From positions 62,001-126,000 of the forward strand of contig JAEEHF010000047.1 in the NCBI GenBank assembly GCA_016280725.1: a DNA stretch of 64,000 bases, in the 5' to 3' direction. Every line of letters starts with the position of its first letter. The first letter of the stretch is position 1. Source of the DNA: Bacillota bacterium (GTDB taxonomy: Bacteria; Bacillota; Clostridia; TANB77; UBA1234). The notes beneath the pieces are model-generated. The model had not been told where the DNA came from. It was given only the letters and a program-made list of their open reading frames with translations, and did not search any database. The position numbers and the translations under genes were made by a program. This document shows, piece after piece, positions 7,942-17,392 of the stretch.

Positions 7942-9687
7942 TTAATTTTCCCTCATCATTTTACCAAGATTTTCTAAAGAAAAGGTTCCACTTTGCGTAA
8001 CTTTATCTACTAATATCTCATCACCTTCAGCAAGACCAGAAAGAATTTCTACATATTCACTGCTATTTAATCCAAGTTCCACTTTAACTTTTTCATAGCC
8101 CTTTGGAACAGTTGTATCTTCATCTTGATATTCTACATCTGTATTCTTCCTGTACACGACATCACCTTTTCTAACTGCTGTTAGAGGGATTCTAATTACA
8201 TCGTCTTTTTCGGCAACGGCTACAGTTGCATCCACGGTCATTCCTGAATAGATTTCCTCATTACCAGGGATTTCTATAATAACTGTGTAATTTGTACTGC
8301 CAGCAGCATTTATACCAATTGTGTTGATATTTGCAACCTTTCCAACAAATTCTTTATTATCAAGTGCTTCAACAGTAACAGTAACCTCTTGCCCTACCTT
8401 AACCTTTGTGATATCAAGTTCATCCACTTGCATTTCAAATTTCATAACAGAAATATCTGCAACAACTGCCATAATGTTTGAAGCAGACTGTTGATAAGAT
8501 GAAATTACATCACCTTTTTTTGCATTTTTGAATACTATTGTGCCAGAAATTGGTGAAGTGATGTTGTAGTTATCAAGCTGTTTTCTTGTTGTAGATAAGT
8601 TGTTCTCAGCATTTCTCTTTGAAATATTAGCATTGTCTATTGATAATTTTGCATTATCTAATTGAGTATTCAAATTACTATTCTCTAAGACTGCTATCAA
8701 ATCGCCTTTGTGAACGTATGAACCATTTTCGATGAATAATTGCTTAACTACACCGGCTGAATCAGAAACAACAACATCTGATTTCACTGGAGCAATATTG
8801 CTTTGATTTATACTTAAAACCTGCTCGCCATTGCTTAAAGTAATTGTTCCTTCTACTCTAGCATCTTGTATATTATAACCATCTGTTTTAACTTGAATTG
8901 TTACTTCCGTTACTTGAGCACCAGTTTCTGAAAGCGAGCTGCTATCTGAAATTTTAGAAACTATTCCTTCAACATATGTAAAATAATCTAAATAGAATAA
9001 TGAGACTTTATTTCCTACTTTTATGTCTGTTGAGTTGTTCGTTCTAAATTGAAGGATAACTTCATAAGTATTTTTCTCTGAAATTGAGCAAACTTGTGAC
9101 ATGGCATTAACGTACGATCCGTTATCTATTGCAAGTTTTTCAACAAATCCATCAGCACTAGCATAAATTTTTAAGTCATTAATTTGATTTTGAATATTAT
9201 TATAATTTGATTGTGCTTGTTCAACCGAAACCTTAGACTGCTGAACTCCTAGATTTGCTTGATTTATGCTGTTATTAACATCTTTTGAATCGATAACATA
9301 AAGAAGCTCATCCTTTTTTACATATTTACCTTGTTCAACATAATCTTGAAGAATTTCACCAGCTACTTTTGGAACGATGTTATAAATACTGTTTGCTGTG
9401 ATTACTCCATCGCCTTCAACAGTAACGCTAATTTTCCCTTTTTCGACTTTAACTATATCATAGTTAAACTCTTCTTCTGTTATCTCAGGCTCCTTAAGAA
9501 GTCTAGGAAGCACAAAAATTGCAAGCACCGCAAGAATAATAAGAATTCTTTTTAAGTGTTTCTTTATCTTTTCTTTCCTCTGACTTGACTTAAACATTTC
9601 TGCAATGTTTTCACTTTGATTTTTAACAGGCTCTGTGGTCTTCTCTTCTTCATTTATTTTTTCTTGAGCTTTTTCCTCATTTTCCAA
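7942..9687 (-). CDS. HlyD/MacA-like membrane fusion (adaptor) protein
   Basis: This protein of about 581 residues has a charged cytoplasmic N terminus, one membrane segment near residues 47-65 (ILIILAVLAIFVLP), and an extracytoplasmic region with two biotinyl-lipoyl-like halves (GDGVITANSIYNIVP...; GTIVFKNAKKGDVIS), coiled-coil stretches rich in Asn/Gln, and C-terminal beta-barrel and membrane-proximal domains (VTVTVEALDNKEFVGKV; IRIPLTAVRKGD). It is longer than typical MacA (about 370-400), mainly from a duplicated lipoyl/coiled-coil segment. The start chosen is TTG at 9687, with AGGAAG eight bases upstream; a GTG nine bases earlier abuts the ribosome site. It is the first gene of the exporter operon. 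Confidence 0.88.
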   Translation of the reverse strand: MENEEKAQEKINEEEKTTEPVKNQSENIAEMFKSSQRKEKIKKHLKRILIILAVLAIFVLPRLLKEPEITEEEFNYDIVKVEKGKISVTVEGDGVITANSIYNIVPKVAGEILQDYVEQGKYVKKDELLYVIDSKDVNNSINQANLGVQQSKVSVEQAQSNYNNIQNQINDLKIYASADGFVEKLAIDNGSYVNAMSQVCSISEKNTYEVILQFRTNNSTDIKVGNKVSLFYLDYFTYVEGIVSKISDSSSLSETGAQVTEVTIQVKTDGYNIQDARVEGTITLSNGEQVLSINQSNIAPVKSDVVVSDSAGVVKQLFIENGSYVHKGDLIAVLENSNLNTQLDNAKLSIDNANISKRNAENNLSTTRKQLDNYNITSPISGTIVFKNAKKGDVISSYQQSASNIMAVVADISVMKFEMQVDELDITKVKVGQEVTVTVEALDNKEFVGKVANINTIGINAAGSTNYTVIIEIPGNEEIYSGMTVDATVAVAEKDDVIRIPLTAVRKGDVVYRKNTDVEYQDEDTTVPKGYEKVKVELGLNSSEYVEILSGLAEGDEILVDKVTQSGTFSLENLGKMMREN

Positions 9688-9739
9688 ATCAATCACTTCC
9701 TTTTAAGCCCATGAGGGCATAGTAAAAAATATCTTACTA

Positions 9740-9768
9740 ATTTTACAAAAATATAGGTCAAAAGTCAA
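9740..9768 (-). promoter_or_regulatory. Candidate sigma-A promoter for the MacAB-like operon
   Basis: On the minus strand, TTGACT (9768-9763) and TAAAAT (9745-9740) are separated by 17 bases; each is five of six to consensus. It lies about 55 bases upstream of the adaptor start. The large palindromic repeat begins 11 bases upstream of the -35 box. Confidence 0.55.
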
Positions 9769-9778
9769 TTCTATTACC

Positions 9779-9889
9779 GACCAGGTTTTTGGGGACACGA
9801 CGGTCAGACCTGGTGACCAGGTCTGACCGTCGTGTCCCCAAAAACCTGGTCAGCAGGTGCGACCGTCGTGTCCCCAAAAACCTGGTCGA
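9779..9889. repeat. Mosaic GGGGACACGAC repeat, locus 1: perfect palindrome plus an extra half unit
   Basis: Bases 9779-9814 and 9816-9851 are exact reverse complements (36-base arms) around a single G at 9815. Each arm contains TTTTTGGGGACACGACGGTC flanked by GACCAGG and AGACCTGGT. A third, slightly diverged half unit in the rightward orientation follows (about 9852-9889, with AGCAGGTGCGACC in place of the palindrome centre). The unit is far more GC-rich than its surroundings. It lies in the divergent region between the exporter operon and the NRPS gene. The same core recurs near 16.4, 37.3 and 63.2 kb. REP/RAYT-type mobile palindromes are the closest known class, but no transposase is visible. 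Confidence 0.9.
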
Positions 9890-9931
9890 GTTACTGGTAT
9901 TTCACAATAATATTACAATTGTGTTGCTTTG

Positions 9932-9960
9932 TTGTGTTTGGCAGGCCTGTTTTATATAAT
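9932..9960 (+). promoter_or_regulatory. Candidate promoter for the NRPS-sensor kinase operon
   Basis: A perfect TATAAT (9955-9960) has TTGTGT (9932-9937) 17 bases upstream, a weak -35. A leader of about 100 bases would follow, containing the inverted repeat at 10027-10042. Confidence 0.4.
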
Positions 9961-10026
9961 TTTATTGAGAATTTATTGATATTTAGGCACTTTAGCATAT
10001 TTTATGAACACAAACTAAATATCAAA

Positions 10027-10042
10027 GTGACATTTTTGTCAC
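10027..10042. promoter_or_regulatory. Inverted repeat GTGACA-TTTT-TGTCAC in the NRPS leader
   Basis: A perfect 6-bp inverted repeat with a four-base spacer lies 10 bases before the NRPS ribosome site (GAGGTG, 10053-10058). Size and symmetry suit an operator for a dimeric regulator or a small RNA hairpin; the regulator is unknown. Confidence 0.4.
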
Positions 10043-10064
10043 ATGTAATTTTGAGGTGTAACAA

Positions 10065-13000
10065 ATGGAAAAGAAATTGTATGAATTAACAAATCCACAG
10101 AAAGCAATTTGGTCAATTGAGCAGGTTTATCCAAACACAAATATCAATTGCATGGGTGGTACTCTAAGAGTTTTAGAAAAAGTAGATTTTGAATTACTAA
10201 AGAAAGCATTCAACTTAACAGTACAAAAAAATGATGGTTTAAGACTTCGCATAACTTTAGAAGATGGTAAACCATATCAATATGTAGCAGATTTTAAAGA
10301 AGAAGATTACAAAATAATTGATATTACTAAAAAAGAATTTGAAGAAAAAGTTAAAAACTTGGTCCCTTCTCCTATTCCGGTGGTGGATTCACAGCTATTT
10401 ACTTTTGAATTATATAGATTTGAAGATGGCGAAGGTGCCTATATAACATTCATGCACCATATTATTTGCGATGCATGGACTACTTCTCTATACACTAACG
10501 AAACAATGACTTTATATCACGCACTTAAAAATGGTGAAGACGTTTCTAGCATCACCTACCCATCATATTTAGATTTTGTAACATCAGAAAAAGAATACAC
10601 AAAAACTAATCGTTATGAACAAGACAAAGAATATTGGAACAATCAAATTGGAGAAACTTACAACTTCTCTACCCTAAAAAAAGAAGATTTTAGTGACGAC
10701 ACTCATTTCGTAAGAAAAACATATAAATTGCCAAAAGAAATTCAAAGTAAGATTAAAAGTTTTAACGAAGCAAACGGATCAACAGTTCCATCATTTTTAC
10801 TAACAGCTTATTCGCTTTACTTTAGCAAGCTTCTAAACATCGAAAGTTTCACTTTAGGAACTCCCGTTTTAAACAGAAGTAATTTTGCAGAGAAAAATAC
10901 ATTTGGTACTTTTATAACAACAATGCCTTTCATCATGAAATATAACGAAGAAGCCACATTTGCTGAGAGAGTTAAGGAAATTACATCTGGTCAAAAAACC
11001 ATGTATAGACATTTAAAATATCCATTCTCTGAGATATCAAAAAGAGTTAAAGAAGTTACTGATTCTACCGAGAAACTTTACGACATCGTATATTCATATC
11101 AAAATGCTCGTTCAGATGTTAAGAAAATTGATATTCCATTTGATATAACCTGGATACCTTCAGATAATCAACTTGAGTCTCTTATGATTCACATTACCGA
11201 TACTAACGATACAGGAGTTTTATCGATTAACTATGATTATCAAACAGCTGTATTTACAGAAGAAGAAATCGAAAACATGCACAATAGAGTTGAAAGAGTT
11301 ATGTATCAAGTCCTTGCAGATCAAGACATAAAATGCAAAGATGTTGAAATCGTTTCTCTTCCAGAAAAGAATATGCTTCTTAGAGATTTTAACGATACAG
11401 AGTGTGCATTTAATAGAAATTCTACAATTGTATGGGAGTTTGAAAAAGGTGTTAAGGAACACCCTGATACAGTCGCCCTATCTTTTGGAGATACATCATA
11501 TACATACCAAGAACTTAATAACGTTGCAAATCAACTTGCAAAAGAACTTAAAGCAAATGATGTTAAGCCAAATGATATTGTTGGTATTTTGCTTCCAAGG
11601 TCTTGCGAAATTATAATATCAATCTTGGCAATTTTAAAATGTGGTGCTACATATATGCCTATTGAACCTGAATATCCAGAGTCAAGAGTTAGCTATATGA
11701 TAGAAAATAGCACAGCAAAAACTATCATAACAATTCCACAATTACGCAAGAATATAACTATAGATACTAACATTTTCAACATTGAAGATGTTAAATTAGA
11801 TAAATCAAAAGAAACTGAAAACTTCAAAGATGAATATGACCCAGATTCACTTGCATATATCATGTATACATCTGGAACAACAGGACTTCCTAAAGCTGTT
11901 ATGATTAGAAATTACTCTGTTTTAAACTTTGCAGAAAGCATGAGAAAAAGATTAGATTACACTTCATCATCAGATAACAAAGTAGTTTCTGTTACTACAA
12001 TGTGTTTTGATATATTTGTATTTGAAGTATTCCCTACACTTATCTGGGGACTTCACTTAGTAGTTGCAAACGAAGACGAGCAAAAGAGCCCAGTACTACT
12101 TAGTGAATTAATCATGAAAGAGAAAATATGTAAGATACTTACAACACCTTCTAGAATTCAGCTATTATTCTTAGATTCAAAATATCTAGAATGTTTAAGC
12201 ACACTTAAAGAAATAATTCTAGGTGGCGAGCCATTCCCTATTAGTTTTCTTTCTGGCTTACCACAATATACAAACGCAAGAATTTTTAACCTATATGGTC
12301 CAACAGAAACGACCGTATACTCTACTTTTAAAGAGCTTACTGGAGAAACAACAATTACAATTGGAAAACCAATTGAAAATACAACTATCTATATTTTAGA
12401 TAGCAACAAAAAAATTCTTCCTCCAGGTTGTCACGGTGAATTATACATTGGTGGTGCTGGTGTTGCAAAAGGTTATTATAGAAACGAAACACTTACAAAT
12501 GAAAAGTTTATAGTAAATCCATACAACGAAGACGAAATAATCTACAACACTGGTGACCTAGCAACTTGGCTTCCAGATGGGCAGCTTCTTTGCTTTGGTA
12601 GAACTGATAACCAAATTAAAATTCGTGGTTACAGAATTGAGCTTGGAGATATTGAATCTCACATTAACGAATTTGAAGGAATTACAAAAAGTGTTGTTGT
12701 AGATAGAAAAGATAAAAATGGAAAACAATTTTTGTGTGCATACTTTATTGCTAAAACTCAAATTGATCCAAACGGGCTTCATAAATATCTACTAACCTGT
12801 TTACCAAACTATATGGTTCCAGCAAGTTATATGCAACTTGAAAAGTTCCCACTAACACCAAATCATAAGACCGATAGAAAAGCGCTACCTGCCCCTACTT
12901 CATTTATAACAAATGAAACTGAGTATGTGGCACCAAGAACAGAAACAGAAAAAATAATTGCAAAGGCAGTCGCCGATGCTCTTACAATCGAAAAGATTGG

Positions 13001-14351
13001 TGTTGAAGATGATATCTTTAATTATCATGCAGACTCACTTACAATCATTCAAATTCAAACTATGCTTATACCATTTGACATGAAGTTTAAAACTCAAGAC
13101 TTCTATCAATTAAGAACCGTTCGACTTCTTGCAAAGATGATTGATGAAAACAAAGTTCAAACACAGTTTAAAGAAAATCCAAAACTTTATGATTTAAATA
13201 AGTTAGTAGAAAAACATAAAGGTGAACCAGAAATAAAAGAAAAAGCTCCTGAAAAAGGCTATATGCTTACTGGAATTACAGGTTATCTTGGAATTCACTT
13301 ACTTCATGAGCTTCTTAAAACTACTGACGTAGATATCTATTGTCCTATTAGAGAAAAAGATAACTTAAAGTCAGACAAAAGATTCGAAGAAAGTTGGGAC
13401 TACTTCTTCCCTTCTTCAAAACTTGATACTAAGCGAGTTCATTTAGTAGTTTGCGATATTACAAAAGAAAATTATGGACTATCTAAAGAAACACTTGATG
13501 ATATATGTTCAAAAGTTTCTGCTGTAATAAACTGTGCAGCAAATGTTAAATACTATGGCGATTATAAAAATCACGAGCTTATAAATGTTCAAGCTGTTAA
13601 AAATACAATGAAGATTTGTGAAAAATATAACTTACACCTACACCACATTTCTACAATGGGCGTATCTGGAAATTACTTAGTATCACAATCAATGCCAAAT
13701 ACCCTATTTACTGAAAACGATTTCTACATAGGGCAAATATACGATGAAAACGTTTATATACATTCTAAGTTTGAGGCAGAAAAAGCTATTCTAGAAAGTA
13801 AAAAAGATGGCCTAAATTACAACATCTATCGTGTAGGAAACCTTACAGCTAGAGCAAAGGATGGCGTATTCCAAAAGAATAAAGACGATAATGCCTTTTA
13901 TAATATCTTAAAATTTATTGCAGCAAATGAAATCATCCCAAAAGATATGCTATTCCAAACCTTAGAATTTACTCCGGTTGATTTATGTGCAAAAGCAGTA
14001 ATAATGCTATCAAAACTAGATAATATGAACCACAAAACATTTAATGTGTTTAATGAGAAGTTCTTACCTATTCCAGACTTTTTGAAAATGCTTAAAGATG
14101 TTAATATCGATGTTAAAGAATTACCATCTGATGTATTCTTGGAAGATGTTAAAAAGATTTCTAAGGATGACGAGTCAAAAGGAACACTTAAAGCTGTTGT
14201 AAATGACTTGGATAATAAAAAAGGACTTGGATTTATGCCTTCAGTAATACTTGATAACAAGATAACTAATAAATATTTAGAGAAATTAGGTTTTAAATGG
14301 CCAGATATAACATTTGACTATATTAATGAAACATTAAAAATAATGAAGTAG
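10065..14351 (+). CDS. Single-module nonribosomal peptide synthetase, C-A-PCP-reductase
   Basis: This 1428-residue NRPS has four domains. Condensation (about 1-430) has HHIICDA at 131-137, so the catalytic His is present. Adenylation (about 440-940) has A3 YTSGTTGLPK, A4 CFDIFVFE, A5 NLYGPTETT, the GDLATW region and the late lysine in HKTDRK. The carrier domain has its phosphopantetheine Ser at about 991 (HADSL). The C-terminal SDR-type thioester reductase has TGITGYLG at about 1069-1076 and Y1231-x3-K1235. An eye-aligned specificity code is D-I-F-L-I-G-L-V-Y-K, which I do not match to a known substrate. A starting C domain suggests N-acylation of one amino acid, followed by reductive release as aldehyde or alcohol. 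No PPTase is in the window. Confidence 0.93.
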   Translation: MEKKLYELTNPQKAIWSIEQVYPNTNINCMGGTLRVLEKVDFELLKKAFNLTVQKNDGLRLRITLEDGKPYQYVADFKEEDYKIIDITKKEFEEKVKNLVPSPIPVVDSQLFTFELYRFEDGEGAYITFMHHIICDAWTTSLYTNETMTLYHALKNGEDVSSITYPSYLDFVTSEKEYTKTNRYEQDKEYWNNQIGETYNFSTLKKEDFSDDTHFVRKTYKLPKEIQSKIKSFNEANGSTVPSFLLTAYSLYFSKLLNIESFTLGTPVLNRSNFAEKNTFGTFITTMPFIMKYNEEATFAERVKEITSGQKTMYRHLKYPFSEISKRVKEVTDSTEKLYDIVYSYQNARSDVKKIDIPFDITWIPSDNQLESLMIHITDTNDTGVLSINYDYQTAVFTEEEIENMHNRVERVMYQVLADQDIKCKDVEIVSLPEKNMLLRDFNDTECAFNRNSTIVWEFEKGVKEHPDTVALSFGDTSYTYQELNNVANQLAKELKANDVKPNDIVGILLPRSCEIIISILAILKCGATYMPIEPEYPESRVSYMIENSTAKTIITIPQLRKNITIDTNIFNIEDVKLDKSKETENFKDEYDPDSLAYIMYTSGTTGLPKAVMIRNYSVLNFAESMRKRLDYTSSSDNKVVSVTTMCFDIFVFEVFPTLIWGLHLVVANEDEQKSPVLLSELIMKEKICKILTTPSRIQLLFLDSKYLECLSTLKEIILGGEPFPISFLSGLPQYTNARIFNLYGPTETTVYSTFKELTGETTITIGKPIENTTIYILDSNKKILPPGCHGELYIGGAGVAKGYYRNETLTNEKFIVNPYNEDEIIYNTGDLATWLPDGQLLCFGRTDNQIKIRGYRIELGDIESHINEFEGITKSVVVDRKDKNGKQFLCAYFIAKTQIDPNGLHKYLLTCLPNYMVPASYMQLEKFPLTPNHKTDRKALPAPTSFITNETEYVAPRTETEKIIAKAVADALTIEKIGVEDDIFNYHADSLTIIQIQTMLIPFDMKFKTQDFYQLRTVRLLAKMIDENKVQTQFKENPKLYDLNKLVEKHKGEPEIKEKAPEKGYMLTGITGYLGIHLLHELLKTTDVDIYCPIREKDNLKSDKRFEESWDYFFPSSKLDTKRVHLVVCDITKENYGLSKETLDDICSKVSAVINCAANVKYYGDYKNHELINVQAVKNTMKICEKYNLHLHHISTMGVSGNYLVSQSMPNTLFTENDFYIGQIYDENVYIHSKFEAEKAILESKKDGLNYNIYRVGNLTARAKDGVFQKNKDDNAFYNILKFIAANEIIPKDMLFQTLEFTPVDLCAKAVIMLSKLDNMNHKTFNVFNEKFLPIPDFLKMLKDVNIDVKELPSDVFLEDVKKISKDDESKGTLKAVVNDLDNKKGLGFMPSVILDNKITNKYLEKLGFKWPDITFDYINETLKIMK

Positions 14352-14378
14352 TTTTATTATTCTTTAGGAGGTCATGCT

Positions 14379-16385
14379 ATGATTAACTTTTTCAAAAGGA
14401 ATAAGCTGAAGTTTAAGGTAATGTCCGTATTCTTTGTAATGATACTAATACTAATTGCCATATTCTTCCCTCTTATGCCTAAAATGTTTGACTACCCCGA
14501 CAATACATATAACAATCAATTCCAATGGGAAGTTGAACAAGCAAACTACACAGTTCAGTTTATTGAAATAACAGGTGTAATTTTTATAACTTATGCGATT
14601 TTAGTCTTTATTAAGCTTTCATTCTTAAATCATTTAGAAGAAGCAATAAAGAATAATGATGTAGCAGAGTTAACTAAGATTAGGAAAAAGCTGTTTAAAG
14701 TTCCAGATGAACTATATATGCTTCAAATAATGATACCAAGTATAGGTGTTCCAATTCTATATTCTATTTCTACTGGATTTATTGGAGTAACTACACTTAA
14801 AGTATTTATAATCTATGCATCGTTCATTATAGTTATAGGAACGTTTACATCTGTATATGTAAGAAAAGAATTTGCAAAGATTCTGGCAAGACTTAATCTT
14901 CCTCTTTCCTCGTTTGAAAAGAAATCAAGCCTAATGTCCAGAATGAGGTATCAGGTTATCCCACTTATCATAGTTGCATTAATGTTCACTTCACTTGTGG
15001 GTTATTCCGTATTAATGTATTCAAAATCTGAAACAAACTATAATTTGTATAAGACCTTACTAAAAGATGAATTTGAAAACACAACTTATAGTTCAGTTGA
15101 TGAATTATACACTAAGGTTGCTAATATAAACTTCCCTTCTGAAAATGATAAACCTTTCATTCGTTACCCAGATGGAAGTTTTCATGGAAAAGATAAAGCT
15201 GAAATGGAATTTAGTACTTTTTGGAAAAAGTACATGAATGAGTTCTCTATTCCAAATGATACAATGATTTATGACTATTATGGTTTTGATATTCGTGGAG
15301 CATTTATCAAGGCCATGGTAAATAACGAAGTCTATTACGTTGGCGTTCAATATGAGCTTACATCATACGCAGCACTTGCAGTATTTGGAGCAACAATGTT
15401 TAGCTTGTTTGTATTAAACTTATTCACACTTCACTTCTCTTCTGGCTCACTTGCCGAGGAAGTTAAGTCTGTATCACGAGGAATGAGGCAAATCGTTGCC
15501 AAGAGTAGATATAACGAAAGTCTTCCAGTTACTTCAAACGATGAAATTGGTGAACTTGTAGTTTCATTTAACGAAGTACAGTCACTTTCAAAGACATATA
15601 TCGAAGAAATTCAAAACAGTCAGAACATGCTTATCGAAAGAGAACGTCTTGCTTCTCTTGGTCAAATGATTGGTGGTATTGCTCACAACATGAAATCACC
15701 AATAATGTCAATTTCAGGCGCTGCAGAAGGTCTTACAGAGCTTGTTTCTGAGTATGTTGCCTCAATAGATAATCCACAAGTTACAAAAGACGACCACAAA
15801 GAAATTGCTAAAGATATGCTTGATTGGATCACAAAAATTAAGACACATACAGCGTATATGTCAGACATTATTACAACAGTTAAAGGTCAAGCATCACAGC
15901 TTAGTACATCAAACTACGAATCATTCTCAGTTTATGATTTGTCAAAACGAGTAGATATTCTTATGAAACATGAATTAAAACATGCAAATCTAGACTTACA
16001 AATTACTATTGAATGTGACCCTACTCTAAAGATTAATGGAGATATCAATAGTTTAATTCAAGTAATCAACAACTTAATTGGAAATGCTATTCAAGCATAT
16101 AACGGAACTCCTGGAAAAGAGATTTTATTTAACATCTATTCTGATGAAAAGAATGTATTCTTTAAAGTTGTTGATGAAGGCTGTGGTATTTCAGATGAGA
16201 TAAAAGACAAACTATTTAAAGAAATGTATACTTCAAAAGGTAAAAACGGTACAGGCCTTGGACTATATATGTCATACTCTACAATTAAAGGTAAATTCAA
16301 TGGTGATATAACATTTGAATCAACAGTTGGAAAAGGTTCTACATTCACAGTTCAAATACCAATGAATCAACATCAAGTTAAATAA
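14379..16385 (+). CDS. Membrane sensor histidine kinase, orphan, co-transcribed with the NRPS
   Basis: This 668-residue kinase has an N-terminal region with several membrane segments (about 12-34, 55-78, two between 112 and 155, 190-213), an extracellular sensor domain (about 213-325), a last segment at about 330-352 and a HAMP-like linker. The dimerisation domain has LASLGQMIGGIAHNMKSP with the phospho-His at about 436. The ATPase domain has NLIGNAIQAY (N box), DEGCGIS (G1) and GTGLGLYMS (G2). It starts 27 bases after the NRPS stop with AGGAGG upstream, so the two are almost surely one operon. No response regulator is adjacent, so its partner is unknown; it may sense the NRPS product or gate its synthesis. 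Confidence 0.93.
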   Translation: MINFFKRNKLKFKVMSVFFVMILILIAIFFPLMPKMFDYPDNTYNNQFQWEVEQANYTVQFIEITGVIFITYAILVFIKLSFLNHLEEAIKNNDVAELTKIRKKLFKVPDELYMLQIMIPSIGVPILYSISTGFIGVTTLKVFIIYASFIIVIGTFTSVYVRKEFAKILARLNLPLSSFEKKSSLMSRMRYQVIPLIIVALMFTSLVGYSVLMYSKSETNYNLYKTLLKDEFENTTYSSVDELYTKVANINFPSENDKPFIRYPDGSFHGKDKAEMEFSTFWKKYMNEFSIPNDTMIYDYYGFDIRGAFIKAMVNNEVYYVGVQYELTSYAALAVFGATMFSLFVLNLFTLHFSSGSLAEEVKSVSRGMRQIVAKSRYNESLPVTSNDEIGELVVSFNEVQSLSKTYIEEIQNSQNMLIERERLASLGQMIGGIAHNMKSPIMSISGAAEGLTELVSEYVASIDNPQVTKDDHKEIAKDMLDWITKIKTHTAYMSDIITTVKGQASQLSTSNYESFSVYDLSKRVDILMKHELKHANLDLQITIECDPTLKINGDINSLIQVINNLIGNAIQAYNGTPGKEILFNIYSDEKNVFFKVVDEGCGISDEIKDKLFKEMYTSKGKNGTGLGLYMSYSTIKGKFNGDITFESTVGKGSTFTVQIPMNQHQVK

Positions 16386-16400
16386 ATTTTTGAGCATACT

Positions 16401-16457
16401 TTTGGGGACACGACGGTCACACCTGCTGAGCAGGTGTGACCGTCGTGTCCCCGAAAA
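16401..16457. repeat. Mosaic GGGGACACGAC repeat, locus 2: simple palindrome
   Basis: Bases 16404-16427 and 16429-16452 are exact reverse complements (24-base arms, one-base centre), each with GGGGACACGACGGTC. It lies between the convergent kinase and rlmB stops, 8 bases from the latter, and could act as a transcription barrier, though it lacks a good T-run. It is the minimal two-half form of the repeat seen at 9.8 kb, with centre ACACCTGCT/AGCAGGTGT instead of AGACCTGGT/ACCAGGTCT. Confidence 0.9.
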
Positions 16458-16459
16458 CC

Positions 16460-17290
16460 TTATTTCATTCTTTGTCTTACAGCTTCAAATATTACTATTC
16501 CCCCACTAACACTAGCATTAAGCGATGTTATATGTCCTTTCATTGGTATTTTCAAAAGAACATCACACTTTTTCATCGTAAGCTTGTTCATTCCTCTACC
16601 TTCACTGCCAATAATGATAGCAATAGGTCCAGATAAATTCTCCTCATAATATAGCTTCTTAGCAGATCCATCTGTACCATACACCCAAACGCCGGCTTCC
16701 TTTAATTCTTCTATTGCATCATTTAAATTGCCAACTCGAGCTATCGGCAAGTATTCTGTCGCACCGCAAGCAACCTTTGTAACAACTTCTGTAACCTGCG
16801 AACTTCTTCTCTTTGGAATTATAAGTCCATGACATCCTGCAATCTCAGCCGTTCTTATTAGTGCTCCTAAATTGTGAGGATCTTCTATCTCATCGGCAAT
16901 TATTATAAATGGTTCTTCACCCTTGTCTTTTGCAATTTTTAAAATATCACTAACATCAACATATGTGATTGGAGATGCAAATGCAATAACACCTTGATGA
17001 TGATTTGTTTCGGTTATATCATCAAGCTTGGCTCTATCTACTTCTTGAAAAACAATTCCTTTCTCTTTGCACAACCTTATTATTTCATTTATTGAACCTT
17101 GTTTTTCTCCTTTCGCAATTAAAACCTTATTAATCTCACGATCTGATTTTAATAGTTCAATTACTGCATTTCGACCTTCAACCTTACTTCCACTTTCTTC
17201 ACTTTTCTTAAGGTCTTTAACCTTATTATCTATCTTATTATTGTCCTTTTTATAATGACTATAAGTATCCAATTTTTCTCGTTTAGCCAT
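16460..17290 (-). CDS. rlmB: TrmH/SpoU-family rRNA 2'-O-methyltransferase (RlmB-like)
   Basis: A 276-residue SPOUT methyltransferase. A charged N-terminal extension (about 1-37) precedes the substrate-binding domain starting at VEGRNAVIELLK. The catalytic knot domain has motif 1 DEIEDPHNLGALIRTAEI, motif 2 IAIIIGSEGRGMNKL and motif 3 IPMKGHITSLNASVSGGI, all complete. The family methylates G2251 of 23S rRNA (RlmB) or related sites. ATG is preceded by AGGAG. In many Firmicutes this gene lies near cysS and mrnC; neither is here. Confidence 0.93.
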   Translation of the reverse strand: MAKREKLDTYSHYKKDNNKIDNKVKDLKKSEESGSKVEGRNAVIELLKSDREINKVLIAKGEKQGSINEIIRLCKEKGIVFQEVDRAKLDDITETNHHQGVIAFASPITYVDVSDILKIAKDKGEEPFIIIADEIEDPHNLGALIRTAEIAGCHGLIIPKRRSSQVTEVVTKVACGATEYLPIARVGNLNDAIEELKEAGVWVYGTDGSAKKLYYEENLSGPIAIIIGSEGRGMNKLTMKKCDVLLKIPMKGHITSLNASVSGGIVIFEAVRQRMK

Positions 17291-17392
17291 ACATACACTC
17301 CTAATATAGTATTATATCTTTTTTATTATTTCACTATTCTCAATGACTTTATACGTAAAAAGCAACCTATATAATTAAAAGAAGAGAAAAGT

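Noticed and set aside
9779..9889. Mosaic repeats as ordinary intrinsic terminators
   Set aside because: They lack T-runs after the hairpins, occur upstream of genes as well as between convergent genes, and share sequence among loci, which terminators do not.
9832..10089. Open frame covering the palindromic repeat before the NRPS gene
   Set aside because: It translates repeat DNA, lacks a ribosome site and overlaps the NRPS start.
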